Positions 1 to 8,124 of a DNA stretch of 44,506 nt are shown one piece after another. How positions within the stretch are numbered: the first letter of the stretch is position 1; the number at the start of each line of letters is the position of its first letter. Made by a program: the position numbers and the translations under genes. A model generated the notes under the pieces. It worked only from the letters and a program-made list of their open reading frames with translations, did no database searches and had not been told where the DNA came from. The DNA is taken from the NCBI GenBank assembly GCA_024742755.1, contig JANSXW010000043.1, positions 1 through 44,506 on the forward strand, written 5' to 3'. Source of the stretch: a bacterium. Its GTDB lineage: Bacteria; Bacteroidota; Bacteroidia; Chitinophagales; Saprospiraceae.

Positions 1-340
1 CCACGGAAGACACGGAAGATGGCTTCAGTTGCGGTGTGCCAGAGGAGCATTCCGTGTATTCTGTGCATTCTGTGGTTAATATCGGTGTGCTGCGGTTAGG
101 TGACCACGGAAGACACGGAACACACGGAAGATGGCTACCGTTGCGATGTGCCAGAGGAGCATTCCGTGTATTCTGTGCATTCTGTGGTTAATATCGGTGA
201 GCTGCGATAGGGGACCACGGAAGACACGGAATGTGGCTTCAGTTGCGGTGTGCCAGAGGAGCATTCCGTGTATTCTGTGCATTCTGTGGTTAATATCGGT
301 GAGCTGCGGTTAGGTGACCACGGAAGACACGGAATATGGC
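1..340. repeat. Tandem ~103-111 bp repeat array, three copies plus a partial fourth
   Basis: Units start at 1, 104, 215 and 318, each with CCACGGAAGACACGGAA. The first three share a block of about 50 bp running from GTGCCAGAGGAGCATT through TTCTGTGGTTAATATCGGTG; the fourth breaks off about 23 bp in. Within each unit the opening CACGGAAGA-type 9-mers are complementary, allowing G-U pairs, to the closing TTCCGTG/TTCTGTG block, so each unit can fold into a long imperfect hairpin. The array is open in several frames on both strands, which gives spurious short proteins rich in HSVYSV or ECTEYTE. It is probably a dispersed non-coding repeat; the first real gene starts at 409. Confidence 0.85.
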
Positions 341-408
341 GCTTTAATATCAGAACCAAGCACTTTCTTCCAAATCCAAACCCAGGCCAAACTTCGTACC
401 TTGTCCGT

Positions 409-1491
409 ATGAAGACAGCCTTACTCACACTGCTCTGTATTTGGACGGGCTTCCTGTACGGGCAGGCTCCGGAGGATACCACGCAGCAAGCCGGTTCCCG
501 TTTGGTGGCCCTGCCCATTGTCTTTCTGACTCCGGAAACAAGCTGGGGCTTCGGGGCAGCGGGTATCTACACCTTTCGGCTGCCGGGAGAGGCACCGGAC
601 AGCCGGCCTTCACAGTTGCAACTGGGCGGAGCTTATACGCTGGAAAATCAGATATTATCGTACCTGCCGTTCCAAATCTTTGCCAAAGACGAGACCTATA
701 ACCTCTACGGGGAGCTGGGCTATTACCGGTATACCTATTTTTATTATGGTATCGGCAACGGTTTTGAAGATTACGAAGGCGAACTATTTGACCTGAGCTT
801 CCCAAGAGTACGCCTCAATGCGGCGCGTAAGTTTTGGGGCGACTGGTACGCTGGATTCCGTTACTGGCTGGATGATATGCAGGTGGGCGGACTGGAACCC
901 GGAGGCTTGCTCGAAGGAGCGTCAACCGTAGGCCAATCGGGCGGATTGCTTTCTGCGGCGGGCGGCTTTGTGCTGCTGGATCAGCGGAATAACGTTTTTT
1001 ACCCCACTGCCGGGCATTATTTTGAACTTGGCGCCATCAACAGCGGTTCCCGCACCGGAAGCCGGTTTGCTTTTACCAAATTTGCTTTGGATGCCCGAAA
1101 GTATTGGCCCACAGGTAAGGATGCCGTTTTTGCCCTCAATGCCTATCTGGAGTTCAACACCGGAGCGCCTCCTTTTACTCATCTGGCGCTCATGGGCGGC
1201 ACCCGGCGGATGAGGGGGTACTACGAAGGGCGGTACCGCGACCGTCAGATGGCGATTCTGCAGGGCGGTTACCGATTTCCACTGTTCTGGCGGCTCAAGG
1301 GTGCTGTTTTCGGAGGGCTGGGCAATGTGGCGGGCGAGGTGTCCGGTTTTCAGTTGCAAAATACCCGCTGGACAGCCGGGCTGGGGCTGCGGTTTTTGTT
1401 GTTGGAAGCGGAGCAGGTTCATGTGCGCCTCGACTATGGCTTTGCAGCAGGCAGCAGCGGCTTTTACCTCACAGTGGGAGAAGCCTTTTAA
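409..1491 (+). CDS. Outer-membrane beta-barrel of the BamA/TamA (Omp85, surface antigen D15) type
   Basis: The product is 360 residues and starts MKTALLTLLCIWTGFLYGQ, a signal peptide. This ATG is preferred over one at 250 because that one lies inside the upstream repeat array. The body has alternating aromatic/hydrophobic strands typical of a barrel. Residues 262-278 (MGGTRRMRGY followed by RYRD) match the conserved RGY...RD segment near the end of Omp85 barrels. No POTRA domains are present, so it is the short barrel-only form common in Bacteroidota rather than BamA itself. It lies 9 bp before a glycosyltransferase gene and an acyltransferase gene, suggesting one envelope transcript. Substrate or assembly role unknown. 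Confidence 0.75.
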   Translation: MKTALLTLLCIWTGFLYGQAPEDTTQQAGSRLVALPIVFLTPETSWGFGAAGIYTFRLPGEAPDSRPSQLQLGGAYTLENQILSYLPFQIFAKDETYNLYGELGYYRYTYFYYGIGNGFEDYEGELFDLSFPRVRLNAARKFWGDWYAGFRYWLDDMQVGGLEPGGLLEGASTVGQSGGLLSAAGGFVLLDQRNNVFYPTAGHYFELGAINSGSRTGSRFAFTKFALDARKYWPTGKDAVFALNAYLEFNTGAPPFTHLALMGGTRRMRGYYEGRYRDRQMAILQGGYRFPLFWRLKGAVFGGLGNVAGEVSGFQLQNTRWTAGLGLRFLLLEAEQVHVRLDYGFAAGSSGFYLTVGEAF

Positions 1492-1500
1492 AAAGAAAAT

Positions 1501-2193
1501 ATGACGGTAAGCATCATTATTCCCGCACTGAACGAAGCGGAAGAAATCGGAAAGGTAGTCACGCACTTGTGTGAAAATGCAGACCCGCGCCTGGTCGATC
1601 TGCTGGTGGTGGACGCAGGCAGCACAGACGATACCGCAGCTATTGCTGCCGCAGCTGGTGCCACCGTTTTGGCCGCTCCTCAGAAAGGACGGTCTCGGCA
1701 AATGAACTACGGAGCGCAGCAGAGCAGGGGAGAGGTGCTCTACTTCGTACATGCCGATACGCTGCCCCCGGCGACCTACCTCAATGATATCGCCACGGCC
1801 AGAGCAGAAGGCTATCCCATCGGTTCCTACCAATCGGTTTACGATACGGAGCACCGGCTTCTGAAAATCAATGCCTACTTTACGCGGTTTGATTTCATGT
1901 GGTGCCGGGGCGGCGATCAGTCTATTTATGTAGACCGCACTGTTTTTGAAGCCTTCGGTGGTTACCGGGAGGATTTCATGATTATGGAGGAGTACGACTT
2001 TATGCAGCGGGTGCGGCAGAAACACCCCTTCAAAATCATGCCCAAGGCTACGCTGATCTCTGCGCGCAAATACGAGGAGAACCCCTACATGCGGGTACAG
2101 CTCGCCAATTTAATCGTATTCAATATGTACCGGCTGGGCTTTTCTCAGGAGCGATTGGCCAATACCTACTGCAGGCTTTTGAAATATCGTTAA
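1501..2193 (+). CDS. Family 2 glycosyltransferase, TIGR04283 (arsenosugar-type) subgroup
   Basis: The product is 230 residues. It starts with the GT-A signature SIIIPALNEAEEIG, followed by the nucleotide-sugar site DAGSTDDT (38-45) and HADT (84-87), the metal-binding DxD equivalent. The stretch KGRSRQMNYGA just before HADT is characteristic of TIGR04283, annotated as arsenosugar biosynthesis glycosyltransferases. It is soluble with no membrane segment. The start is 9 bp after the barrel gene, and the acyltransferase follows after 33 bp. No arsenic genes are nearby, so an envelope glycolipid role is equally possible. Family assignment is firm; substrate is not. Confidence 0.8.
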   Translation: MTVSIIIPALNEAEEIGKVVTHLCENADPRLVDLLVVDAGSTDDTAAIAAAAGATVLAAPQKGRSRQMNYGAQQSRGEVLYFVHADTLPPATYLNDIATARAEGYPIGSYQSVYDTEHRLLKINAYFTRFDFMWCRGGDQSIYVDRTVFEAFGGYREDFMIMEEYDFMQRVRQKHPFKIMPKATLISARKYEENPYMRVQLANLIVFNMYRLGFSQERLANTYCRLLKYR

Positions 2194-2226
2194 CTTTACG
2201 CCCTCATTCACCAATGGAAAGCCTAC

Positions 2227-3525
2227 ATGTTGTATACGTTTGTACGGCCGATTGCCCGTTTGGGGCTGAAAGCCTTCTATCGAAAAATTTATGTTTCCAA
2301 CGCGGACCGTATGCCCCGGGATAAGCCGGTTTTCCTGGCTTCCAATCACCCTACTGCCTTTATTGAGCCCTGTTTGATGGCTTGTTTTCTGGACCGGCCG
2401 CTCTTCTTTCTGGTACGCGGCAACCTGTTTCAGAAAAAGATTTTCGATACCCTGCTGCGCAGCCTGAACATGCTGCCCATCTACCGCCGCAAAGACGGTG
2501 GCTACAGCAAGGTGAAGAACAACTACGAGACGTTTCAGTCCGTTTTCAGCGCCCTGCACGACAATCGTACCATTATGATCCTCATCGAGGGGAGCACCAT
2601 TCAGGTCAAACGGTTGCGCCCGCTTAAGAAGGGGACCGCCCGCATGGCTTTTGGGGCGATTGAAGCTTATGACCTGGAAGAGGTTTACATCGTACCGGGC
2701 GGCGTCAACTTCACCTACGCCGAGCGGCCTCGATCGGAGGTAATGATCGAAATTGGGGAGCCTGTAAGGGCGAAGGACTACCTGGAGGATTATGTACATA
2801 ACGCCAACAAAGCCATTATGGACCTTACCAATGCCGTCCGCCCCGCCCTGGAGGACTGCCTGGTACAGGTGGAAGACCCTGAAAATGACGCGCTGGTGGA
2901 AGGCTTGCTGCAAATGCATCGTAGTGCTTTCGTGGAACCACGCTTTCCCATATTTTCTATAGATCCTGCCCGCTTCGAGATGGAAAAAGGCGTAGCTGAG
3001 AAAATAAATGCATCAGACCCGGACGATCTGCCCGAATTGCGGGAAGCGGTAGCTGATTATATGGAACACCTGGGGCAGTTCGGTTTGGAAGACCGTACAT
3101 TGATGCAGCGCAGGCAGCCTCCTCCTGCCTGGCCGCTGTGGCTGGGTTTTCCCATTTTCTTGCTGGGGTACGCATTCAACAAACCCCTGACCTTGCCGGG
3201 GAAATACCTCTCGGAAACAAAAGTAAAAACCCACGAATTCATCATGCCGGTGCGCTGGGCCGCCAGCCTGGGGGTATACCTGCTCACCACAATAGCCGTG
3301 GTAGTGGTCACCCTGGCTACGCAGTGGCGATGGCTGCCCCTGGCGTACGTGGGCCTGTTGCTGGCCGGGCATTTTTCCTTGTATTACCTCGAATACCGGG
3401 CTGAGTACCGGCAGCACCAACGCCTGAAAATCGTTCCGGAAAAGCAACTGGAAGCCCTGCTGCAAAGGCGGGCGCAGGTAATGGAGCTGTACAATAACCT
3501 CAAGCCCAAATACGAAAACGCCTGA
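2227..3525 (+). CDS. 1-acyl-sn-glycerol-3-phosphate acyltransferase-like (PlsC domain) with C-terminal membrane segments
   Basis: The product is 432 residues. It has the PlsC/LPLAT motifs: block I NHPTAFIEP (40-48), where the catalytic His41 is followed by Glu47 instead of the Asp of the usual HPNAFLDP form; block II around NMLPIYRRKD (81-90); block III IEGSTIQ (120-126) followed by PLKKGTARM. Two hydrophobic segments lie at about 315-370. This fits the long Bacteroidota GPAT/AGPAT-like group that acylates glycerol phosphates or other lipid precursors at the inner membrane. It is the last gene of the run and is followed by a hairpin. The Asp to Glu change is conservative and may be a subgroup feature. 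Confidence 0.8.
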   Translation: MLYTFVRPIARLGLKAFYRKIYVSNADRMPRDKPVFLASNHPTAFIEPCLMACFLDRPLFFLVRGNLFQKKIFDTLLRSLNMLPIYRRKDGGYSKVKNNYETFQSVFSALHDNRTIMILIEGSTIQVKRLRPLKKGTARMAFGAIEAYDLEEVYIVPGGVNFTYAERPRSEVMIEIGEPVRAKDYLEDYVHNANKAIMDLTNAVRPALEDCLVQVEDPENDALVEGLLQMHRSAFVEPRFPIFSIDPARFEMEKGVAEKINASDPDDLPELREAVADYMEHLGQFGLEDRTLMQRRQPPPAWPLWLGFPIFLLGYAFNKPLTLPGKYLSETKVKTHEFIMPVRWAASLGVYLLTTIAVVVVTLATQWRWLPLAYVGLLLAGHFSLYYLEYRAEYRQHQRLKIVPEKQLEALLQRRAQVMELYNNLKPKYENA

Positions 3526-3529
3526 CCGT

Positions 3530-3574
3530 AAAAAAAGAGAAGCGGCATGCTCCCGAAATGGGAACATGCCGCTT
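3530..3574 (-). terminator. Hairpin terminator between convergent genes
   Basis: AAGCGGCATG and CATGCCGCTT pair at 3540-3549 and 3565-3574, extended inward by TCCC/GGGA around a short loop. Read on the minus strand the stem is followed by a run of seven T (A-run at 3530-3536), so it suits the receptor gene ending at 3624. It may also serve the + strand gene ending at 3525. Confidence 0.8.
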
Positions 3575-3623
3575 GGCATTTTAACTAAAAAAGTATGGGA
3601 GACTGTTAGATAAATAGTTACAC

Positions 3624-6500
3624 TTAAAACTTGTGGCTGATGCCTACGCTTACAGAAACACCAGGGTTCACCCGGTTGAAGACCTGAGGTGTTGCCTCAA
3701 AGGACTGGTAGAAGCTCTCCACTTCGTCGTTAAGAATGTTATTGACACCAAAGTCCAGGCTCGTATTCTGTTCTGCACCCAGCTTTTTGTTGAAGCTGAA
3801 GTTCAGGCTGTGGAACGGCTGGAAGTAAACGTCCGGGTACAAGCCGGTGCCTACAATCTGCAGCGTTTCGCCTTTAACGTTGTAGAACAGGCCTGCGTCA
3901 ATTCCCTTATCTCGGTTGCCATAGGTTAGGCCAGCGTTGATGACGTAGGGCGCCTGTCCGGCCATTTGGCGGGTGTTCTCTATGGTTTGCCCTTCGCGCT
4001 CGAACAACTGACGGTTGTTGAATTCGGCATCGGTCATGTCAATTTGAGATTCCACCACCGTCACGTTACCGCTAAAGGAGAAGTCCGTCAGGGCGGGGGA
4101 GATGAAGTTCAGGCTCTTGCGCACTTCGAATTCCAGTCCGAAGAGTTGGCCGTCGCCCACATTACGGGGCTGGAACTCCGCACTGGTGGCGGCCTGAGGC
4201 AGCCGCACCAATTCGATGGGCTGATCAAACCGCTTGTAGAAACCACTGATGGAGAAGATTTGTCCGCCCTCCATAAATAGCTCCCAGCGCAGGTCGATGT
4301 TGTCAATACGGGTCGCTACCAGGTTGCCATCCCAATTCCCCAGGCTAAAAAGGCTACCGTTGAAAATCCGGTTAGTCACAGGGTCCAGAATCTGGGCAAA
4401 GGACAGTTCCTTGAAGGAAGGCCGGGCAATGGTACGCGAGTAAGCTGCGCGCAGGTTCTGCTCTTCCTGTATGCTGTAAATTAGATTGACGGAAGGGAAA
4501 AAGTCCAGGTCATCCAGGACCGTTTCGTTTTCCAGGTTATTTCCGCCCGGGTCTCCACTGGAAAAACGCTGGTCCCGGCCGGTATGGCGCTGAACGTAGT
4601 TTTCCGCACGTACACCAATAATAGTTTTCAGGCCTGGGAACAGGTCCGCTTCGTTGGAAACGTACAATCCGGTATTGCTTACCGTCGAATTATACTGGTT
4701 CGGGTTAGGAATATTATTACCGGATTGATAATAGATGTTACCGGTGGGGAATAGGTTTTCATTTACAAGGACATCGTTCGGGATGGGGTCGAAAGAAGTG
4801 CTGCCCCCAAAGAACTGAATATCGTAGAAGAGGATTTCGTAGTCCCGTTCCTTGAAGGTATAGGCACCCCCAAACTTGAAGCGTGCATCTTCACCCCGGA
4901 AGGTATACTGCTTGGTGACATCCACTTTGCCGACCAGGTTGACTTCATCCAGATAGCGCCAAATCCGTGACGGGTTGCCCCCGGCACCGGCTACAAAGTT
5001 AGTGTCAACCGGAGATACCGTGAAGGCTGTTTTGCGGATATCCGGATCATCAGAGGTGGAGAGGGTTGCGGCAGTACGCCAGTCCACTTCCCATCCTTTA
5101 TCGCCCAGTACATGTGTGCCGTTCAGCAGGAAGTTGGTCAAAGAACGCTGATTGTATTCCAGGTTGTCAGACAACGCAATGAAACCAGACTGGCCAATTG
5201 CGTCGCCATTGTTGTCGATTACGAACTGACCTGCCCGCTTTTCCCCATTTTGGAGGCGCATAGCGGTCAGGCGGTACTTGGAATATTGAGTTTTGTACGC
5301 CAGGCCTGCCAGTCCTCCGATCAGAATACTTTGCTCTCCGAGTTGACCGAACTGATCGTTGGCATATATCAGCTCGTAATCTGCCGGGTCTGTCACCCGT
5401 TGATATTCCCCGTAGAATACGTCATCGTAGTAGGTGTAGTCATTGCGATAGGAGAGGGACAGAATGTAGCCAAGTTTGCCTTCTTTTTCGTTATCCAGTG
5501 TGAGCTGATTGGCAAGCGATACACTGGCACTGTAATCCAGGAAGCTGGTTTCCCGCCGGGCACCCAGCTCAGGGTTGAAGCTGCGGATAAACCGGCCTAC
5601 CTCTTCAGAGGAGTTCCCGCTGATAGGAGTGGGGATATTGGCACTGCCTGCCCCATTTGGCAAGGCGCGGGAGCCATCGTCAAAGCCCAGGAAGTCGGTA
5701 TCGCCACCGTCGTAAGTGAGGAAATCATTGGTGAGGTTCATCTGAGGGTTGTAGCCCAGGCTGACGGATGCAGAGACAAGTTTTTCCTCCGGGAAGTCCT
5801 TGGTTTCAATATTCAGGAGCCCACCTGTAAAGTCGGCCGGCATGTCAGCCGTGAAGTTTTTGCTCACGACCAGGTTGTCGATCAGGCTGGTGGGGAAGAT
5901 GTCCATCTGAATGGTGTTCCGGTCGGGGTCCAGCCCCGGGATGTCCACACCATTGAGGGTCGTCTTGGAGTAGCGGTCACCCAGGCCGCGAACGTAGACG
6001 TACTTGCCTCCTTCGATGGAAACACCCGTTACGCGCTTGGCAGCTTCCACCGCAGTGGCATCCCCTGTCAGCTGCATGCGTGCAGAAGAGATACCGTCCA
6101 GCATGGCGGGCGCTTTTTTCTTGATGGTCATCAGGGCCGCCTCCGTAGTGCGGATGGCTTTGCCGGTGACGACGACTTCCTGCAGTTGTTTGGTGTCATC
6201 TCCCAGGCGGATTTCACCGAGGGCGTTGACTTCACCAGCCACTACTTCGACATCAGAAACGGTCAGGGTCTGAAAACCGATGTAGGAAATCTGTATGGAA
6301 TAAGTACCAGGTGCAATAGAGATGGAAAACTGTCCGTCAAGGTCGGTAACGGTACCACGGTCGGAATCTTTAACCAACACGTTTGCTCCAATCACCGTAA
6401 AGCCACTCTCGTCTTCAATGACGGTTCCCCGGATGGTGCCGTTTTGAGCGGTTGCAAACAGTGCAGTGAGTACGAATAGGATAGTTAAAAGCTGCCTCAT
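3624..6500 (-). CDS. TonB-dependent outer-membrane receptor with N-terminal carboxypeptidase-regulatory-like domain
   Basis: The product is 958 residues. A signal peptide (MRQLLTILFVLTALFATAQ) is followed by a CarboxypepD_reg-like domain (about 20-105), a plug domain with the TonB-box-like stretch LQEVVVTGKA and the segment YVRGLGDRYSKTTLNGVDIP, and a 22-strand-type barrel ending in Phe (SVGISHKF). It is not SusC-like in sequence. The beta-helix lipoprotein gene lies just upstream on the same strand, so the two may form an uptake pair, as SusC/SusD do, although the lipoprotein is not SusD-like. The 128 bp between them holds a strong hairpin that could set their ratio. Substrate unknown; the divergent PiT-like gene hints at phosphate compounds, but weakly. 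Confidence 0.92.
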   Translation of the reverse strand: MRQLLTILFVLTALFATAQNGTIRGTVIEDESGFTVIGANVLVKDSDRGTVTDLDGQFSISIAPGTYSIQISYIGFQTLTVSDVEVVAGEVNALGEIRLGDDTKQLQEVVVTGKAIRTTEAALMTIKKKAPAMLDGISSARMQLTGDATAVEAAKRVTGVSIEGGKYVYVRGLGDRYSKTTLNGVDIPGLDPDRNTIQMDIFPTSLIDNLVVSKNFTADMPADFTGGLLNIETKDFPEEKLVSASVSLGYNPQMNLTNDFLTYDGGDTDFLGFDDGSRALPNGAGSANIPTPISGNSSEEVGRFIRSFNPELGARRETSFLDYSASVSLANQLTLDNEKEGKLGYILSLSYRNDYTYYDDVFYGEYQRVTDPADYELIYANDQFGQLGEQSILIGGLAGLAYKTQYSKYRLTAMRLQNGEKRAGQFVIDNNGDAIGQSGFIALSDNLEYNQRSLTNFLLNGTHVLGDKGWEVDWRTAATLSTSDDPDIRKTAFTVSPVDTNFVAGAGGNPSRIWRYLDEVNLVGKVDVTKQYTFRGEDARFKFGGAYTFKERDYEILFYDIQFFGGSTSFDPIPNDVLVNENLFPTGNIYYQSGNNIPNPNQYNSTVSNTGLYVSNEADLFPGLKTIIGVRAENYVQRHTGRDQRFSSGDPGGNNLENETVLDDLDFFPSVNLIYSIQEEQNLRAAYSRTIARPSFKELSFAQILDPVTNRIFNGSLFSLGNWDGNLVATRIDNIDLRWELFMEGGQIFSISGFYKRFDQPIELVRLPQAATSAEFQPRNVGDGQLFGLEFEVRKSLNFISPALTDFSFSGNVTVVESQIDMTDAEFNNRQLFEREGQTIENTRQMAGQAPYVINAGLTYGNRDKGIDAGLFYNVKGETLQIVGTGLYPDVYFQPFHSLNFSFNKKLGAEQNTSLDFGVNNILNDEVESFYQSFEATPQVFNRVNPGVSVSVGISHKF

Positions 6501-6530
6501 GTGCTTAAAGTATTTAGGGCAATTTTAATG

Positions 6531-6568
6531 TGAAAAGATTCACGGCCCGGAAGCCATGAATCTTTTCA
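6531..6568 (-). promoter_or_regulatory. Strong hairpin in the leader of the TonB-dependent receptor gene
   Basis: A perfect 12 bp inverted repeat (TGAAAAGATTCA at 6531-6542, TGAATCTTTTCA at 6557-6568) with an inner GGC/GCC pairing. It sits 31 nt upstream of the receptor start codon. No T-run follows on the minus strand, so it looks more like an mRNA-stabilising, processing or attenuating element than a simple terminator. Confidence 0.65.
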
Positions 6569-6628
6569 GTATCATTTATCAAAAATGATGGAGAGAAATA
6601 AGATCAGAATAATTATCTGCCATTCGGC

Positions 6629-7870
6629 TTAAAGACCGTCCAGTCCGCCTCTGATAGAAGCCCAGGTCCAACCGAGGCCAGACTTGTCAGCAACCGGAGC
6701 ACCGCCAGCAGAGATACCTGCAGGTACTTCGCCTTTTTCCATCAGGTCAACGAGGTTAGCAGGATCAATATCGAATGTGATGTCCGTGAAGGTGGTGTTT
6801 TGCAGTTCGTCATCCGTTACGTCCTGACCGTCAACGAATGGGCCGACAAAGTGGACATTGGACATGTCAAGTGGCGTGTTTTCGTCTGTGTCGATCAGCA
6901 GGCCGGTAGCGCCGGTTACGAGTTCCAGTTCGTCGTCTTCGTTCAGTTCGAAGATACCTGCAACCACTGTACCATTCTTGATGGTCTGACGAGCTACGTA
7001 AGAACCTTCAGGGCCGTCCAGCTCAAAGCAACTGCCGATAGGCGTCACCACAAAGAAATTATCAAGCGTACCGCCCCAGGACTGATCTGTGTCGATAGCA
7101 TCGTCACCAGCATTCCAAACGACTACGTTGTTGACATCAACGGTGCCACCGAACCACTCGATGCCGTCGTCCTGATTAGCGACTACCTCAACGTTGTTGA
7201 TTGTAGTAGCAGAACCTACGCCACCCAGGGTAAGACCATTGATTTCGTTACCAGCACCGATGTTTGCACCACCGTGGCGGATAGAGATGTGGGAGATAAC
7301 GCCAGAGTTGTCGCCATCGTCATTGCCACCGTAAAGGCCATTGGTGTCGGTTGAAGGAATACCTTCAATCTGCACTTCGCTCAGGTCTTCGTCATTATCG
7401 TTAGAAGCAGAGATGGTAGCATTGCCAAGCACAATCACACCACCCCAAAGACCATTGATGTCAGGATCGAGGTTCGGGCTTGCGAAGTCACCGCCAGCTA
7501 CCTGCTCAGGCGTAATTTCATCAGCGATAGAAGTGAAAATGATTGGTGCATCAGCTGTACCTTCAGCAATCAGTGTGCCGCCGCGGGCTACGAGAAGGGC
7601 TGTTGCGTTAGCGCCTGTACCTGCCTCCGCTTTGATCACGGTACCTGGCTGAATCGTCAGGGTAGCACCGGACTCAACGGTGATACGGCTGCCCAAAACG
7701 TAAATCTTGTCAGACTCCCAGGTGGCATCAGAAGTGATGTTCTCCCGCAGGATGATGGTTGATTCATCAACGGGTTCCGGAGTTGGTGTTACGGGGTCCT
7801 CATCTTCTCCACAAGCTGTGAAGAAAAGCGCAGAGACCACGAAAAGCATTGCTAACAGTCGAAAGTTCAT
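6629..7870 (-). CDS. Surface-type lipoprotein with predicted parallel beta-helix, partner of the TonB-dependent receptor
   Basis: The product is 413 residues. The chosen start MNFRLLAMLFVVSALFFTAC gives a lipoprotein signal with the Cys at residue 20; an ATG 21 codons further up would bury it. The Cys is followed by GEDED, an acidic stretch like the lipoprotein export signal that sends Bacteroidota lipoproteins to the cell surface. A Pro/Thr linker follows, then repeated strand-turn segments (ITVESGATLTIQPGTVIKA, GLWGGVIVLGNATIS, TINNVEVVANQDDGIEW) typical of right-handed parallel beta-helices that bind or cleave glycans. Asp/Asn-rich turns suggest bound calcium. It precedes the receptor gene on the same strand. 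No catalytic motif was identified. Confidence 0.8.
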   Translation of the reverse strand: MNFRLLAMLFVVSALFFTACGEDEDPVTPTPEPVDESTIILRENITSDATWESDKIYVLGSRITVESGATLTIQPGTVIKAEAGTGANATALLVARGGTLIAEGTADAPIIFTSIADEITPEQVAGGDFASPNLDPDINGLWGGVIVLGNATISASNDNDEDLSEVQIEGIPSTDTNGLYGGNDDGDNSGVISHISIRHGGANIGAGNEINGLTLGGVGSATTINNVEVVANQDDGIEWFGGTVDVNNVVVWNAGDDAIDTDQSWGGTLDNFFVVTPIGSCFELDGPEGSYVARQTIKNGTVVAGIFELNEDDELELVTGATGLLIDTDENTPLDMSNVHFVGPFVDGQDVTDDELQNTTFTDITFDIDPANLVDLMEKGEVPAGISAGGAPVADKSGLGWTWASIRGGLDGL

Positions 7871-8087
7871 AAACAAAAGTTTTTTTGTGTAAGTGTAATC
7901 TGCCGCAAATGTCGGGGCCAGTTGATAACCCAAGATTAAAAGCGTGTTAATTAATGATTAACTTGTTTTTGGGCCGTCCGCCCTAAAAAAAGGTCGTTTT
8001 GTTTTGGGACACATCAGCAATGCTTGGTTTGAGGCGGATAATATTGAAACTTAACCTTGGCTTAACACCACCCGCAGGTGTAGTCGC

Positions 8088-8095
8088 TAATTTTG
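8088..8095 (+). promoter_or_regulatory. Possible -7 promoter element (TAATTTTG)
   Basis: This matches the Bacteroidota -7 consensus TAnnTTTG and lies 30 bp before the permease start at 8125. No TTG is found at the expected distance upstream, so support is weak. Confidence 0.3.
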
Positions 8096-8124
8096 TCGCT
8101 CACTATATTAGAAGCAAACAACAC

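Noticed and set aside
250..408. Upstream extension of the barrel gene to an ATG at 250
   Set aside because: The added residues are encoded by the repeat array, and the ATG at 409 gives a proper signal peptide.
5112..6479. A long open frame on the + strand opposite the TonB receptor gene
   Set aside because: It lies entirely within the receptor coding region on the other strand and has no recognisable domain.
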